A DNA stretch of 31,839 nt from Cyanophora paradoxa (Eukaryota; Glaucocystophyceae; Cyanophorales; Cyanophoraceae), in the NCBI GenBank assembly GCA_004431415.1, contig QPMI01000108.1, forward strand, positions 1 through 31,839, written 5' to 3'. Position 1 is the first letter of the stretch; every line of letters begins with the position of its first letter. Positions 1-9,090 of this stretch are shown here, piece by piece. A program made the translations under genes and the position numbers. Below the pieces are notes generated by a model, which ran no database searches, was not told the origin of the DNA, and worked only from the letters and a program-made list of their open reading frames with translations.

Positions 1-455
1 CCCGCGCTAGAGGGAGACACTGGGGGATTGCGGTCTGGGGGCGGGGCCGGAGGACGCAACACCAACAAATGGAGGCGGCGGAGGCGACGGCAGGAGGCGG
101 CCAGTAGCCCAATCTACTGGGGCTGGCGAGGAGCCTGGCACACGGCGCGGCGAGGCCCTTGGGCAGCGCTGGCGGCGGACATACCATGATTGGGAGTCTT
201 TTGTAGAGATAGGACCTCGTAGCCGGGAGTTTAGGTTGGTTTAGAAATCGATACAGCTAGCTTCCACATCATTAGTATTAGTTAGAAAACCTCCTTAGCT
301 AGATATCTAGACACGAAACCTTCAAACCTTTCGTTCATTTTGTACTTTCTAAAGCACAGCATACGACGGTCCTCGATAGTATCTAGTCGGAGAGATTTAT
401 TGGGCGATGTGAAACTCATTGTAGTTGTGTTGTGTGCTAATGCAAGAGATTTTCG
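1..455. other. Non-repeat left flank of the array
   Basis: This stretch has no counterpart elsewhere in the window. The first 190 bases are G-rich and stay open in forward frame 1 for 62 codons (Arg-rich, ending in TGA at 187-189). I recognise no domain in that frame and do not call a gene. From about 190 to 455 the composition becomes AT-richer, with no motif I recognise. Array homology starts abruptly at about 456, inside the third 149-bp subrepeat, so this is either the true edge of the array or the edge of an insertion. Confidence 0.7.
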
Positions 456-748
456 CCGTGCAGGATCGAATTTTTGCCATCGGGCACATTCCTGCGCTGT
501 TCCGGCTGCGAAAAGCGGATATCTGGAGTGCGCAGGCCCTGCTATGTCTATGCGCGCCAGTACGCATCGATTGCGCGCGTCGGGGGACCGGGCGGAACCG
601 GCAGGATCAAAATTTCGGCCGACTCTCTGGAGTGGAGCGTCGGCGGCGGCCGAAATCGAGCTTGCCACAATGCGCGCGCTCTTGGCTGTCATTGTGACCG
701 TTCTGGGACATCCCTGGCGCGCTTTCGTCGCGGGCCGGGCGGGACCGG

Positions 749-794
749 GTCCCACTTTTTGGCGCTTCGCGATCGAACCGGGGGTATATAAATA
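749..794 (+). promoter_or_regulatory. Promoter-like core, unit 1
   Basis: GTCCCAC (749) and TATATAAATA (785) are 36 bp apart. The TATA box has one extra TA step. The function of all these cores is inferred from motifs only. Confidence 0.5.
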
Positions 795-1016
795 CCGGAA
801 TCGATCCAGGAGCGAAATTCGATTTTCGCGCGGGGACCCAGGAGTCCGGACGGAATTTGAGGGGAGCCACGAGTCCAAAAATAAGTGTAATGTCCGTGTT
901 CAGCTATGTAACGTCGGAGACCGTTCGCCTTCATCGTGGAGGTTGTCAAGCTCGACGCTCGGACCAATCGGATTCGAGTGGAAAAAAAATAATTTCGCCC
1001 GTTCACCATCGACCTA

Positions 1017-1084
1017 CGGAAGAGGCTTCGCCCGACAAGCCCTGGGCCCCTGCGGGTCCCAACCATCGGGCGAAGCCTCTGCCG
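1017..1084. repeat. Module D hairpin, unit 1 (reference copy)
   Basis: Left arm CGGAAGAGGCTTCGCCCGA (1017-1035) and right arm 1066-1084 pair at 18 of 19 positions. The 30-base loop holds a second hairpin, GGGCCCC-TGC-GGGTCCC, with one C/T mismatch in the stem. An A8 tract lies 20-30 bases before the left arm. On the minus strand this gives hairpin then T-run, but the gap is too long for a bacterial-type terminator. Confidence 0.85.
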
Positions 1085-2406
1085 CCCCCTTCGCGTCCCC
1101 CTTATTCATCGCGGCCCGTCGCGGCCCCGCCCGTATTTATTTCATGAGTCGCCGCGGTCCCCGTCCCGGTCCCCTTATTTATCGCGGGCCGTCGTAGCTG
1201 GGCCGAGTGGGGTAGGGTGGCGCCTGGCGGGGCGATGAAATGAAAGGGGAGGGGAGGGATCCTGAGAGCGAATATATATAATTAGGGGAGGAGTTGTCCT
1301 GAGAGGAGTTGTGCTCAGAGAATATAATTATGTAATCAGGGGAATTAATATTGCTGGGGCTGAGAGAATATAACGAGGGGGGGATGGTGCTGCCAATCAG
1401 CTAGCTGTAGTTGACCTGGAGGCGCTGAGGAAATTGACAGGAGAGTGTTGAGGGGAGGGGCGAGGTTCTCGCGGCCAGCTGCAGGCGCATGCACAGAGTT
1501 CATGCATCTCTTAAACAGAATCTCGCGGATGGGAGGATTGAGAATCTCGCGGCGAGGCGCATGCGTAGAGCTTGTGAATTGCTTAAACAGAATCTGGAAT
1601 GCGCTCTCTGTCGATGTGCAGGGCTACGGAGGCGAGGGCGCGCGAAAATACATGCAGGCGCTGAGGAAATTGACAGGAGAGCGTTGACGGGAGGATTGAG
1701 AATCTCGCGGCCAGGCGCATGCGTAGAGCTTGTGAATCGTTTAAACAGACTCTCGGATACATACATGATCGATGTCCAGGGATACGGAGGCGAGGGCGCG
1801 CGAAAATACATGCAGGCCTGTCCAGGATGGGGAATTTGGCGTCGGCTGGGTTCTCGTGCTCCGTCGCGTCCGCAGAGCTTGCGAAACGCTTTGAAAAGAT
1901 GTTTAATAAATACTGTAGCGATGGCATGGGTGAGGACGCGAGGGCGTGCGGAAAGATGCGCAGGTCCGTCCAGGATCAAATTTTGGGGTCGGCTGGATCC
2001 TGGCGGCCCGGCGCATCAGTTAAGCATGGAGAATGCATTTTCTACATCTCCAATGCTTATACTATTGATCCGCGCATGCGCCGCGACGTCGGCGCGCGGA
2101 AAGATGTCCGGGGCCGTGCAGGATCGAATTTTTGCCATCGGCACATTCCTGCGCTGTTCCGGCTGCGAAAAGCGGATATCTGGAGTGCGCAGGCCCTGCT
2201 ATGTCTATGCGCGCCAGTACGCATCGATTGCGCGCGTCGGGGGACCGGGCGGAACCGGCAGGATCAAAATTTCGGCCGACTCTCTGGAGTGGAGCGTCGG
2301 CGGCGGCCGAAATCGAGCTTGCCACAATGCGCGCGCTCTTGGCTGTCATTGTGACCGTTCTGGGACATCCCTGGCGCGCTTTCGTCGCGGGACCGGGCGG
2401 GACCGG

Positions 2407-2450
2407 GTCCCACTTTTTGGCGCTTCGCGATCGAACCGGGGGTATAAATA
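2407..2450 (+). promoter_or_regulatory. Promoter-like core, unit 2
   Basis: GTCCCAC (2407) and TATAAATA (2443) are 36 bp apart. The intervening sequence reads GGCGCTTCGCGATCGAACC. Confidence 0.5.
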
Positions 2451-2672
2451 CCGGAATCGATCCAGGAGCGAAATTCGATTTTCGCGCGGGGACCCAGGAG
2501 TCCGGACGGAATTTGAGGGGAGCCACGAGTCCAAAAATAAGTGTAATGTCCGTGTTCAGCTATGTAACGTCGGAGACCGTTCGCCTCATCGTGGAGGTTG
2601 TCAAGCTCGACGCTCGGACCAATCGGATTCGAGTGGAAAAAAAATAATTTCGCCCGTTCACACATCGACCTA

Positions 2673-2740
2673 CGGAAGAGGCTTCGCCCGACAAGCCCTG
2701 GGCCCCTGCGGGTCCCAACCATCGGGCGAAGCCTCTGCCG
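2673..2740. repeat. Module D hairpin, unit 2
   Basis: The arms 2673-2691 and 2722-2740 are identical to those of unit 1, and so is the loop. Confidence 0.85.
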
Positions 2741-2859
2741 CCCCTTCGCGTCCCCCTTATTCATCGCGGCCCGTCGCGGCCCCCGCCCGTATTTATTTCA
2801 TGAGTCGCCGCGGTCCCCGTCCCGGTCCCCTTATTTATCGCGGGCCGTCGTAGCTGGGC

Positions 2860-3122
2860 CGAGTGGGGTAGGGTGGCGCCTGGCGGGGCGATGAAATGAA
2901 AGGGGAGGGGAGGGATCCTGAGAGCGAATATATATAATTAGGGGAGGAGTTGTCCTGAGAGGAGTTGTGCTCAGAGAATATAATTATGTAATCAGGGGAA
3001 TTAATATTGCTGGGGCTGAGAGAATATAACGAGGGGAGGGAAGGTGCTGCCAACCAGCTAGCTGTAGTTGACCTGGAGGCGCTGAGGAAATTGACAGGAG
3101 TGTTGAGGGGAGGATTGAGAAT
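2860..3122. repeat. Representative module E: purine/AT-rich tract (unit 2)
   Basis: The tract opens G-rich (GGGGTAGGGTGG) and then alternates GGGGAGG blocks with AT-rich words: a GAATATATATAATTAGGGG segment near 2925, GAGAATATAAT at 2974, and GAGAATATAAC at 3020. It ends with AGCTAGCTGTAGTTGACC and CTGAGGAAATTGACAGGA. The plus strand is strongly purine-biased. Similar tracts lie at about 1200-1467, 5940-6203, 7370-7610, 8750-9090, 11390-11650, 15970-16233, 20940-21183, 22330-22585, 23830-24084, 26690-26939 and 27930-28190. Confidence 0.75.
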
Positions 3123-3836
3123 CTCGCGGCCAGGCGCATGCGTAGAGCTTGTGAATTGCTTAAACAGAATCTCGAATGCGTAGAGGATCGATGTGCGCAT
3201 GCAGGGCTACGGAGGCGAGGGCGCGCAAATACATGCAGGCCTGTCCAGGATCGAAAATTTGGCGTTGGCTGGGATATCATGCTCTGTCGCGTCCGCAGAG
3301 CTTGTGAAAGGCTTTGAAAAGATGTTAAATACATACTGTAGCGACGAGCATGGGTGAGGACGCGAGGGCGTGTGGAAAGATGCGCAGGTCCGTCCAGGAT
3401 CGAATTTTCGGGGTCGGCTGGGTCCTCGCGGTCCGGCGCATCTGCAGAGCGCGCGGAAGGCCTCTTCTACATCTCAAATGCATATGCTATTGATCCGCGC
3501 ATGCGCCGCGGCGTCGGCGCGCGGAAAGATGTCCGGGGGTGTGCAGGATCGAATTTTCGCCATCGGGTACCTTCCTGAGCTGGCCCGGCTCCGAAAAGCG
3601 GATATCTGGGATGCGCAGGCCCTGCTATGTCTATGCGCGCCAGTACGCATCGAATGCGCGCGCGCCGCGGGACCGGACGGAACTGGCAGGATCAGATTTT
3701 CGGCCGACTCTTCGCACTGGAGCGTCGACGGCGGCCGAAATCGAGCTTGCAGCGATGCGCGCGCCGCCTGCTCTGTCGTTCTGCATTGCACTGGGGCGTC
3801 CCTGGCGCGCTTTCGTCGCGGGACCGGGCGGACCGG

Positions 3837-3879
3837 GTCCCACTTTTTGGGGTTTCGCGATCGAACCGTGGTATAAATA
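3837..3879 (+). promoter_or_regulatory. Promoter-like core, unit 3
   Basis: GTCCCAC (3837) and TATAAATA (3872) are 35 bp apart, the modal spacing. A GACCGGGTC inverted repeat overlaps the left motif. Confidence 0.5.
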
Positions 3880-4111
3880 CCGGAATCGATCCGTGAGGGA
3901 AATTCGATTTTCGCGCGATGCCCACGGGAGAGCGATCGTCTTGGGTAAATTCTAGGGGAGCTATGAGTGCGAAAATAGATCAATGGAGCCGTGTAACTCT
4001 GTGTGACGTCGGAGACCGTTCGCCTTCATTGCGGAGGTGGCGAATCTGGACGCTCGGACGAATCGGACTCGATTGGAAAAAAAATAGAATCGGGCGTTCA
4101 CCATCGACCTA

Positions 4112-4179
4112 CGGAAGAGGCTTCGCCCGACAAGCCCTGGGCCCCTGCGGGTCCCAAACATCGGGCGAAGCCCTTGCCG
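4112..4179. repeat. Module D hairpin, unit 3
   Basis: The left arm 4112-4130 is intact. In the right arm (4161-4179) the outer part reads GCCCTTGCCG instead of GCCTCTGCCG, adding uncompensated mismatches. Confidence 0.8.
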
Positions 4180-4235
4180 CCCCCTTGGCGTCCCCTTGTT
4201 CATCGCGGCCCGTCGCGGCCTCCTCCTCCCCGTGC

Positions 4236-5060
4236 GGCTGGGTCCTCGCGGCCCGGCGCATTTGGAGACCGTGCAAAAGGCTTCGTATACATCTCAAATG
4301 CTTATGCTATTGATCCGCGCATGCGCCGCGGCGTGGGCGCGCGGAAAGATGTCCGGGCCTGTGCAGGATCGAAGTTTTGCCATCGGGCACCTTCCTGCGC
4401 TGTTCTGGCTCCGAAAAGCAGATATCTGGAGTGCGCAGTCCCTGCTATGTCTATGCGCGCCGGTACGCGTCGAATGCGCGCGTCGGGGGACCGGACGGAA
4501 CTGGCAGGATCAAAATTTCGGCCGACTCTTCGGACTGGAGCGTTGGTGGCGGCCGAAATCGAGCTCGCAGCGGTGCGCGCGCCCTTGGCTGTCATTGTGA
4601 CCGCTCTGGCACATCCCTGGCGCGCTTTCGTCGCGGGACCGGGTCCCACTTTTTGGAGTTTCGCGATCGAACCGGGGTATAAATACCGGAATTGATCCGT
4701 GAGGGAAATTCGATTTTCGCGCGACGCTCACGGGAGAGCGATCAAATCGTCTTGGGTAAATTCTAGGGGAGCTATGGGTGCGAAAATAGATCAATGGAGG
4801 CGTGTAACTCTGTGTGACGTCGGAGATCGTTCGCCTTCATTGCGGAGGTTGCGAACCTGGACGCTCGGATGAATCGCGGAGCAGTGGAAAAAAAATAGAA
4901 TCGGGCGTTCACCATTGACCTACGGAAGAGGCTTCGCCCGATCTGGATTTCCGACAATCCCTGGGCCCCTGCGGGTCCCAAACATCGGGCAAAGCCCTTG
5001 CCGCCCCCTTCGCGTCCCCCTTGTTCATCGCGGCCCGTCGCGGCCTCCTCCTCCCCGTGC
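4236..5060 (+). repeat. Short array unit 4 (about 0.8 kb)
   Basis: It retains only the third subrepeat, then B, P (TATA 4678), C and D. It lacks two subrepeats and an E tract. The D hairpin (4923-5003) carries a 13-bp insertion after the left arm and a mutated right arm (GGGCAAAGCCCTT). The truncation point in D, after a TCCTCCTCCCCGTGC segment, is the same as at the 3' end of unit 3, so units 3/4 and 4/5 share one deletion junction that was later duplicated. Confidence 0.9.
4643..4685 (+). promoter_or_regulatory. Promoter-like core, unit 4
   Basis: GTCCCAC (4643) and TATAAATA (4678) are 35 bp apart. Only one GGGACC precedes it, where most units have GGGACCGGGC followed by GGGACC. Confidence 0.5.
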
Positions 5061-6203
5061 GGCTGGGTCCTCGCGGCCCGGCGCATTTGGAGACCGTGCA
5101 AAAGGCTTCGTATACATCTCAAATGCTTATGCTATTGATCCGCGCATGCCCGCGGCGTGGGCGCGCGGAAAGATGTCCGGGCCTGTGCAGGATCGAATTT
5201 TTGCCATCGGGCACCTTCCTGCGCTGTTCCGGCTCCGAAAAGCAGATATCTGGAGTGCGCAGGCCCTGCTATGTCTATGCGCGCCGAGTACGCGTCGAAT
5301 GCGCGCGTCGGGGGACCGGACGGAACTGGCAGGATCAAAATTTCGGCCGACTCTTCGGACTGGAGCGTTGGTGGCGGCCGAAATCGAGCTCGCAGCGGTG
5401 TGCGCGCCTTGGCTGTCATTGTGACCGCTCTGGCACATCCCTGGCGCGCTTTCGTCGCAGCACCGGGCGGGACCGGGTCCCACTTTTTGGAGTTTCGCGA
5501 TCGAACCGGGGTATAAATACCGGAATTGATCCGTGAGGGAAATTCGATTTTCGCGCGACGCTCACGGGAGAGCGATCAAATCGTCTTGGGTAAATTCAAG
5601 GGGAGCTATGGGTGCGAAAATAGATCAATGGAGGCGTGTAACTCTGTGTGACGTCGGAGATCGTTCGCCTTCATTGCGGAGGTCGCGAATCTGGACGCTC
5701 GGACGAATCGCGGAGCAGTGGAAAAAAATAGAATCGGGCGTTCACCATTGACCTACGGAAGAGGCTTCGCCCGACAAGCCCTGGGCCCCGCGGTCCCAAC
5801 CATCGGGCGAAAGCCTCTGCCGCCCCCTTCGCGTCCCCCTTATTCATCGCGGCCCGTCGCGGCCCCCCCGTATTTATTTCATGAGTCGCCACGGTCCCCG
5901 TCCCGGTCCCCTTATTTATCGCGGGCCGTCGTAGCTGGCCGGGTGGGGTAGGGTGGGGCCTGCGGGGCGATGAAAATTTAAGGGGAGGGGAGGGATCCTG
6001 AGAGCGAATATATATATATAATTAGGGAGGAGTTTGTCCTGAGAGGAGTTGTGCTCAGAGAATATAATTATGTAATCAGGGAATTATATTGCTGGGGCTG
6101 AGAGAATATAACGAGGGAGGGAAGGTGCTGCCAACCAGCTAGCTGTAGTTGACCTGGAGGCGCTGAGGAAATTGACAGGAGAGTGTTGAGGGGAGGATTG
6201 AGA
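5061..6203 (+). repeat. Array unit 5, 5'-short with full E tract
   Basis: Like unit 4 it begins at the third subrepeat (junction at 5061) and has B, P (TATA 5512) and C. It then regains a complete D (left arm 5756-5774) and E. Bases 5061-5750 are nearly identical to unit 4. From about 5760 on, the unit shows one-base losses in G and C runs compared with units 1-3, for example a shortened CTGGGCCCCGCGG loop. Confidence 0.9.
5477..5519 (+). promoter_or_regulatory. Promoter-like core, unit 5
   Basis: GTCCCAC (5477) and TATAAATA (5512) are 35 bp apart. The flanks match unit 4 but with the doubled GGGACC block. Confidence 0.5.
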
Positions 6204-6906
6204 TCTCGCGGCCAGGCGCATGCGTAGAGCTTGTGAATTGCTTAAACAGAATCTCGAATGCGTAGAGGATCGATGTGCGCATGCAGGGCTACGGAGGCGA
6301 GGGCGCGCAAATACATGCAGGCCTGTCCAGGATCGAAAATTTGGCGTTGGCTGGGATATCATGCTCTGTCGCGTCCGCAGAGCTTGTGAAAGGCTTTGAA
6401 AAGATGTTAAATACATACTGTAGCGACGGGAATGGGTGAGGACGCGAGGGCGCGTGGAAAGATGCGCAGGTCCGTCCAGGATCGAATTTTCGGGGTCGGC
6501 TGGGTCTCGCGGTCCGGCGCATCTGCAGAGCGCGGGAAGCCTCTTCTACATCTCAAAATGCATATGCTATTGATCCGCGCATGCGCCGCGGTGTCGGCGC
6601 GCGGAAGATGTCCGGGGTGTGCAGGATCGAATTTTCGCCATCGGGTACCTTCCTGAGCTGGCCCGGCTCCGAAAAGCGGATATCTGGATGCGCAGGCCCT
6701 GCTATGTCTATGCGCGCCAGAACGCATCGAATGCGCGCGCCGCGGGACCGGACGGAACTGGCAGGATCAGATTTTCGGCGACTCTTCGCACGGAGCGTCG
6801 ACGGCGGCCGAAATCGAGCTTGCAGCGATGCGCGCGCCCTGCTCTGTCGTTCTGCATTGCACTGGGGCGTCCCTGGCGCGCTTTCGTCGCGGGACCGGCG
6901 GACCGG

Positions 6907-6946
6907 GTCCACTTTTTGGGTTCGCGATCGAACCGTGGTATAAATA
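6907..6946 (+). promoter_or_regulatory. Promoter-like core, unit 6 (shortened)
   Basis: The left motif is GTCCAC (one C missing) and the spacing to TATAAATA (6939) is 32 bp. The shortening comes from three one-base losses. Confidence 0.4.
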
Positions 6947-7176
6947 CCGGAATCGATCCGTGAGGGAAATTCGATTTTCGCGCGATGCCCACGGGAGAGC
7001 GATCGTCTTGGGTAAATTCTAGGGAGCTATGAGTGCGAAAATAGATCAATGGAGCCGTGTAACTCTGTGTGACGTCGGAGACCGTTCGCCTTCATTGCGG
7101 AGGTTGCGAATCTGGACGCTCGGACGAATCGGACTCGATTGGAAAAAAAATAGAATCGGCGTTCACCATCGACCTA

Positions 7177-7243
7177 CGGAAGAGGCTTCGCCCGACAAGC
7201 CCTGGGCCCTGCGGGTCCCAAACATCGGGCGAAGCCTCCGTCG
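7177..7243. repeat. Module D hairpin, unit 6
   Basis: The left arm 7177-7195 is intact. The right arm from 7225 pairs over its first 14 bases (TCGGGCGAAGCCTC) and then diverges. The loop has lost one C from the inner hairpin. Confidence 0.8.
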
Positions 7244-8318
7244 CCCCTTGGCGTCCCCTTGTTCATCGCGGCCCGTCGCGGCCCGCCCCTCCCTTTGCCC
7301 CAAGTCCCCGTCCCGGTCCCTTATTTATCGCGGGCCGTCGTGGCTCTCGTGGCTGGGTGCACGTGGGGTATGTGGGCCTGGCGGCCGCGGAGGGAGGGAT
7401 CCTGAGAGGGAATATAATTAGGGGAGGAGTTGTTCTGAGAGGAATGTGCTCAGAGAATATGATTATGTAATTAGGGGAATTAATGTTGCTGGGGCTGAGA
7501 GAATATAATGAGGGGAGGGTGGTGCTGCCAATCAGCTAGATGTTGTTGACCTGGAGCCTCGAAGGCGCGGAGGAAATTGACAGGAGAGTGTCGAGGGGAG
7601 GACTGAGAATCTCGCGCCAGGCGCATGCGCAGAGCTTATGAATCGCTGAGCAGAATCTCGATGCATACACCATCGATTTCCAGGTGCAGAGCTGCAGAGG
7701 CGAGGGCGGGCAGAAATATGTGTAGGCCTGTGCAGGATCGAAATTTGGCGTCGGCTGGGTTCTGGTGCTCTCTCGCCGCACAGAGCTTGGAAAAGGCTTT
7801 GAAAAGAGCTCAAATGATTACTGTAGCGATGGGCGTGCGTGGGGATGCGATGGCGCGCGGAAAGATGCACAGGTCCGTCCAGGATCGAATTTTCGGGGTC
7901 GGCTGGGTCCTCGCGGCCCGGCGCATCTGCAAAGCGCGCGGAATGCTTCTTCTACATCTCAAATGCTTGTACTATTGATGCGCGCGCGCGCCTCGGCGTG
8001 GGCGCGCGGAAAGTTGCCCGGGGCTGTGCAGGATCGAATTTCTGCCATCGGGCACCTTCCTGCGCTGTTCCGGCTCCGAAAAGCGGATATCTGGAGTGCG
8101 CAGGCCCTGCTATGTCTATGCGCGCCAGTACGCATCGAATGTGCGTGTCGGGGGACCGGGCGGAACCGGCTGGCTCAAAGTTTGGGCCGACTCTTCGGAC
8201 TGGAGCGTCGGCGGCGGCCGAAATCGAGCTTGCAGCGGTGCGCGCGCCCTTGACTCTCATTCTGAAGCGGTCTGGGGCGTCCCTGGCGCGCTTTCGTCGC
8301 GGGACCGGGCGGGACCAG

Positions 8319-8361
8319 GTCCCACTTTTTGCGGTTTCGCGATCGAACCGTGGTATAAATA
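8319..8361 (+). promoter_or_regulatory. Promoter-like core, unit 7
   Basis: GTCCCAC (8319) and TATAAATA (8354) are 35 bp apart. The base before the left motif differs (CCAGGTCCC), breaking the inverted repeat. Confidence 0.5.
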
Positions 8362-8370
8362 CCGGAATCG

Positions 8371-8470
8371 ATCCTGGAGGGAAATTCGATTTTCGTCCGA
8401 TGCCCACGGGAGAGCGATCCTGGAGGGAAATTCGATTTTCGTCCGATGCCCACTGGGCCACGGGAGAGCG
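8371..8470. repeat. 46-bp tandem duplication after the TATA box, unit 7
   Basis: Copies at 8371-8416 and 8417-8470 each begin ATCCTGGAGGGAAATTCG and end CGGGAGAGCG. The second has an extra TGGGCCAC. The same duplication is present in unit 8 (9672-9771), so it predates the copying of one unit from the other. Confidence 0.88.
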
Positions 8471-9090
8471 ATCATCTTGGGTAAATTCTAGGGGAGCTAT
8501 GAGTGCGAAAATAGATCAATGGAGCCGTGTAACTCTGTGTGACGTCGGAGATCGTTCGCCTTCATTGCGGAGGTCGCGAATCAGGACGCTCGGACCAATC
8601 GCATTCGAGTGGAAAAAAAATAGAATCGGGCGTTCACCATCGACCTACGGACAAGCCCTGGGCCCCTGCGGGTCCCAAAGGTCGGGCGAAGCCTCAGCCG
8701 CCCTCCTCGCGCCCCCCTTTATCATCGCGGCCCGTCGCGGCTGTCGGTGGGTCCGTGGGGCAGGGAGAGGGGAGGGGAGGGCTGGTGAGAGGAAATATAA
8801 ATAGGGGAGCAGTACGCGTCCCCCTTTAATTATTTATCGCGGCCCGTCGCGGCTGTCAGTAGAGGGAGAGGGGAGGGGAGGGCTGGTGAGAGGGAATATA
8901 ATATGGGAGGAGTTGTCCTGAGAGGAGTTGTCCTGAGAGAATATAATTTTGTAATCAGGGGAATTGCTGCAGCTGAGAGAGAATCATTTGAATATAATGA
9001 GGGGAGGGTGGTGCTGCCAATCAGCTAGCTGTAGTTGAGCTCGAGGCCCTGAGGAAATTGAGAGGAGATTGTCGAGGGACGGGCGAGGTT

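Larger units (their letters stand above)
456..1467 (+). repeat. Array unit 1, 5'-truncated
   Basis: It starts within subrepeat 3 and then carries modules B, P (TATA at 785), C, D (hairpin 1017-1084) and E. It is nearly identical to unit 2 from 2113 on. Module C is of the type shared with units 2 and 9: after the TATA box it has a GGGGACCCAGGAGT segment and a CCAAAAATAAGTGTAA segment, and the ACGTCGGAG core begins at 911. The TATA box is extended by one TA step compared with unit 2. Forward open frames here run straight through the TATA box and hairpin and are taken as chance. Confidence 0.92.
1468..3122 (+). repeat. Array unit 2, with rearranged extra subrepeats
   Basis: At about 1.66 kb this is the longest unbroken unit after unit 21. 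Its 5' part is scrambled. Partial copies of the first subrepeat begin at 1468 and near 1543, and a complete one begins near 1703. At about 1655-1690 subrepeat sequence is joined to a repeated end-of-E segment (CGCTGAGGAAATTGACAGGA), giving a roughly 160-bp duplication. B, P (TATA 2443), C (ACGTCGGAG core 2567), D (hairpin 2673-2740) and E follow in order. The C and D modules match unit 1 almost base for base. Confidence 0.9.
3123..4235 (+). repeat. Array unit 3
   Basis: It carries three subrepeats, B, P (TATA 3872), C (ACGTCGGAG core 4006) and the D hairpin (4112-4179), but no E tract. The D module is cut after the GTCGCGGCC segment and joined directly to subrepeat-type sequence of unit 4. 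Subrepeats to module C are nearly identical to units 6 and 10. Module C is of the most common type, with GTAAATTCTAGGGGAGCTAT and a TGTGTGACGTCGG segment. Confidence 0.92.
6204..7610 (+). repeat. Array unit 6, rich in one-base losses
   Basis: It is complete: three subrepeats, B, P (TATA 6939), C, D (hairpin 7177-7243) and E. It is a near copy of units 3 and 10. The differences are dominated by one-base deletions in short homopolymers, for example GTCCAC for GTCCCAC at 6907 and GGTTCGCG for GGTTTCGCG. These losses break every reading frame that stays open in units 3 and 10, so they argue against coding. They could be real or sequencing error. The E tract matches that of unit 14 (20930-21180). 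Confidence 0.9.
7611..9090 (+). repeat. Array unit 7, left hairpin arm lost
   Basis: It has three subrepeats, B, P (TATA 8354), C, D and a long E. Subrepeat 1 and the start of subrepeat 2 match unit 15. Just after the TATA box a 46-bp segment is duplicated (8371-8416 and 8417-8470), the second copy with an 8-bp insertion. In D the left arm is missing: CTACGGACAAGCCC reads straight across, while the right arm (8682-8700) remains. D ends in two copies of an ATCGCGGCCCGTCGCGGCTG block about 120 bp apart. Confidence 0.9.

Noticed and set aside
1-189. 62-codon open frame at the left edge as the 3' end of a gene
   Set aside because: It is Arg/Gly-rich low-complexity translation of G-rich DNA, cut by the window edge, with no recognisable domain.
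1000-1084. Bacterial-type terminator on the minus strand (hairpin then T8)
   Set aside because: The T-run is 20-30 bases beyond the stem, and the setting is eukaryotic.
1489-2853. A 454-codon forward open frame, and similar 200-330-codon frames in most units
   Set aside because: They run through subrepeats, TATA box and hairpin. Sister units break them with indels not divisible by three, and overlapping frames on both strands are equally open. This is expected in GC-rich, stop-poor repeats. No domain is recognisable.
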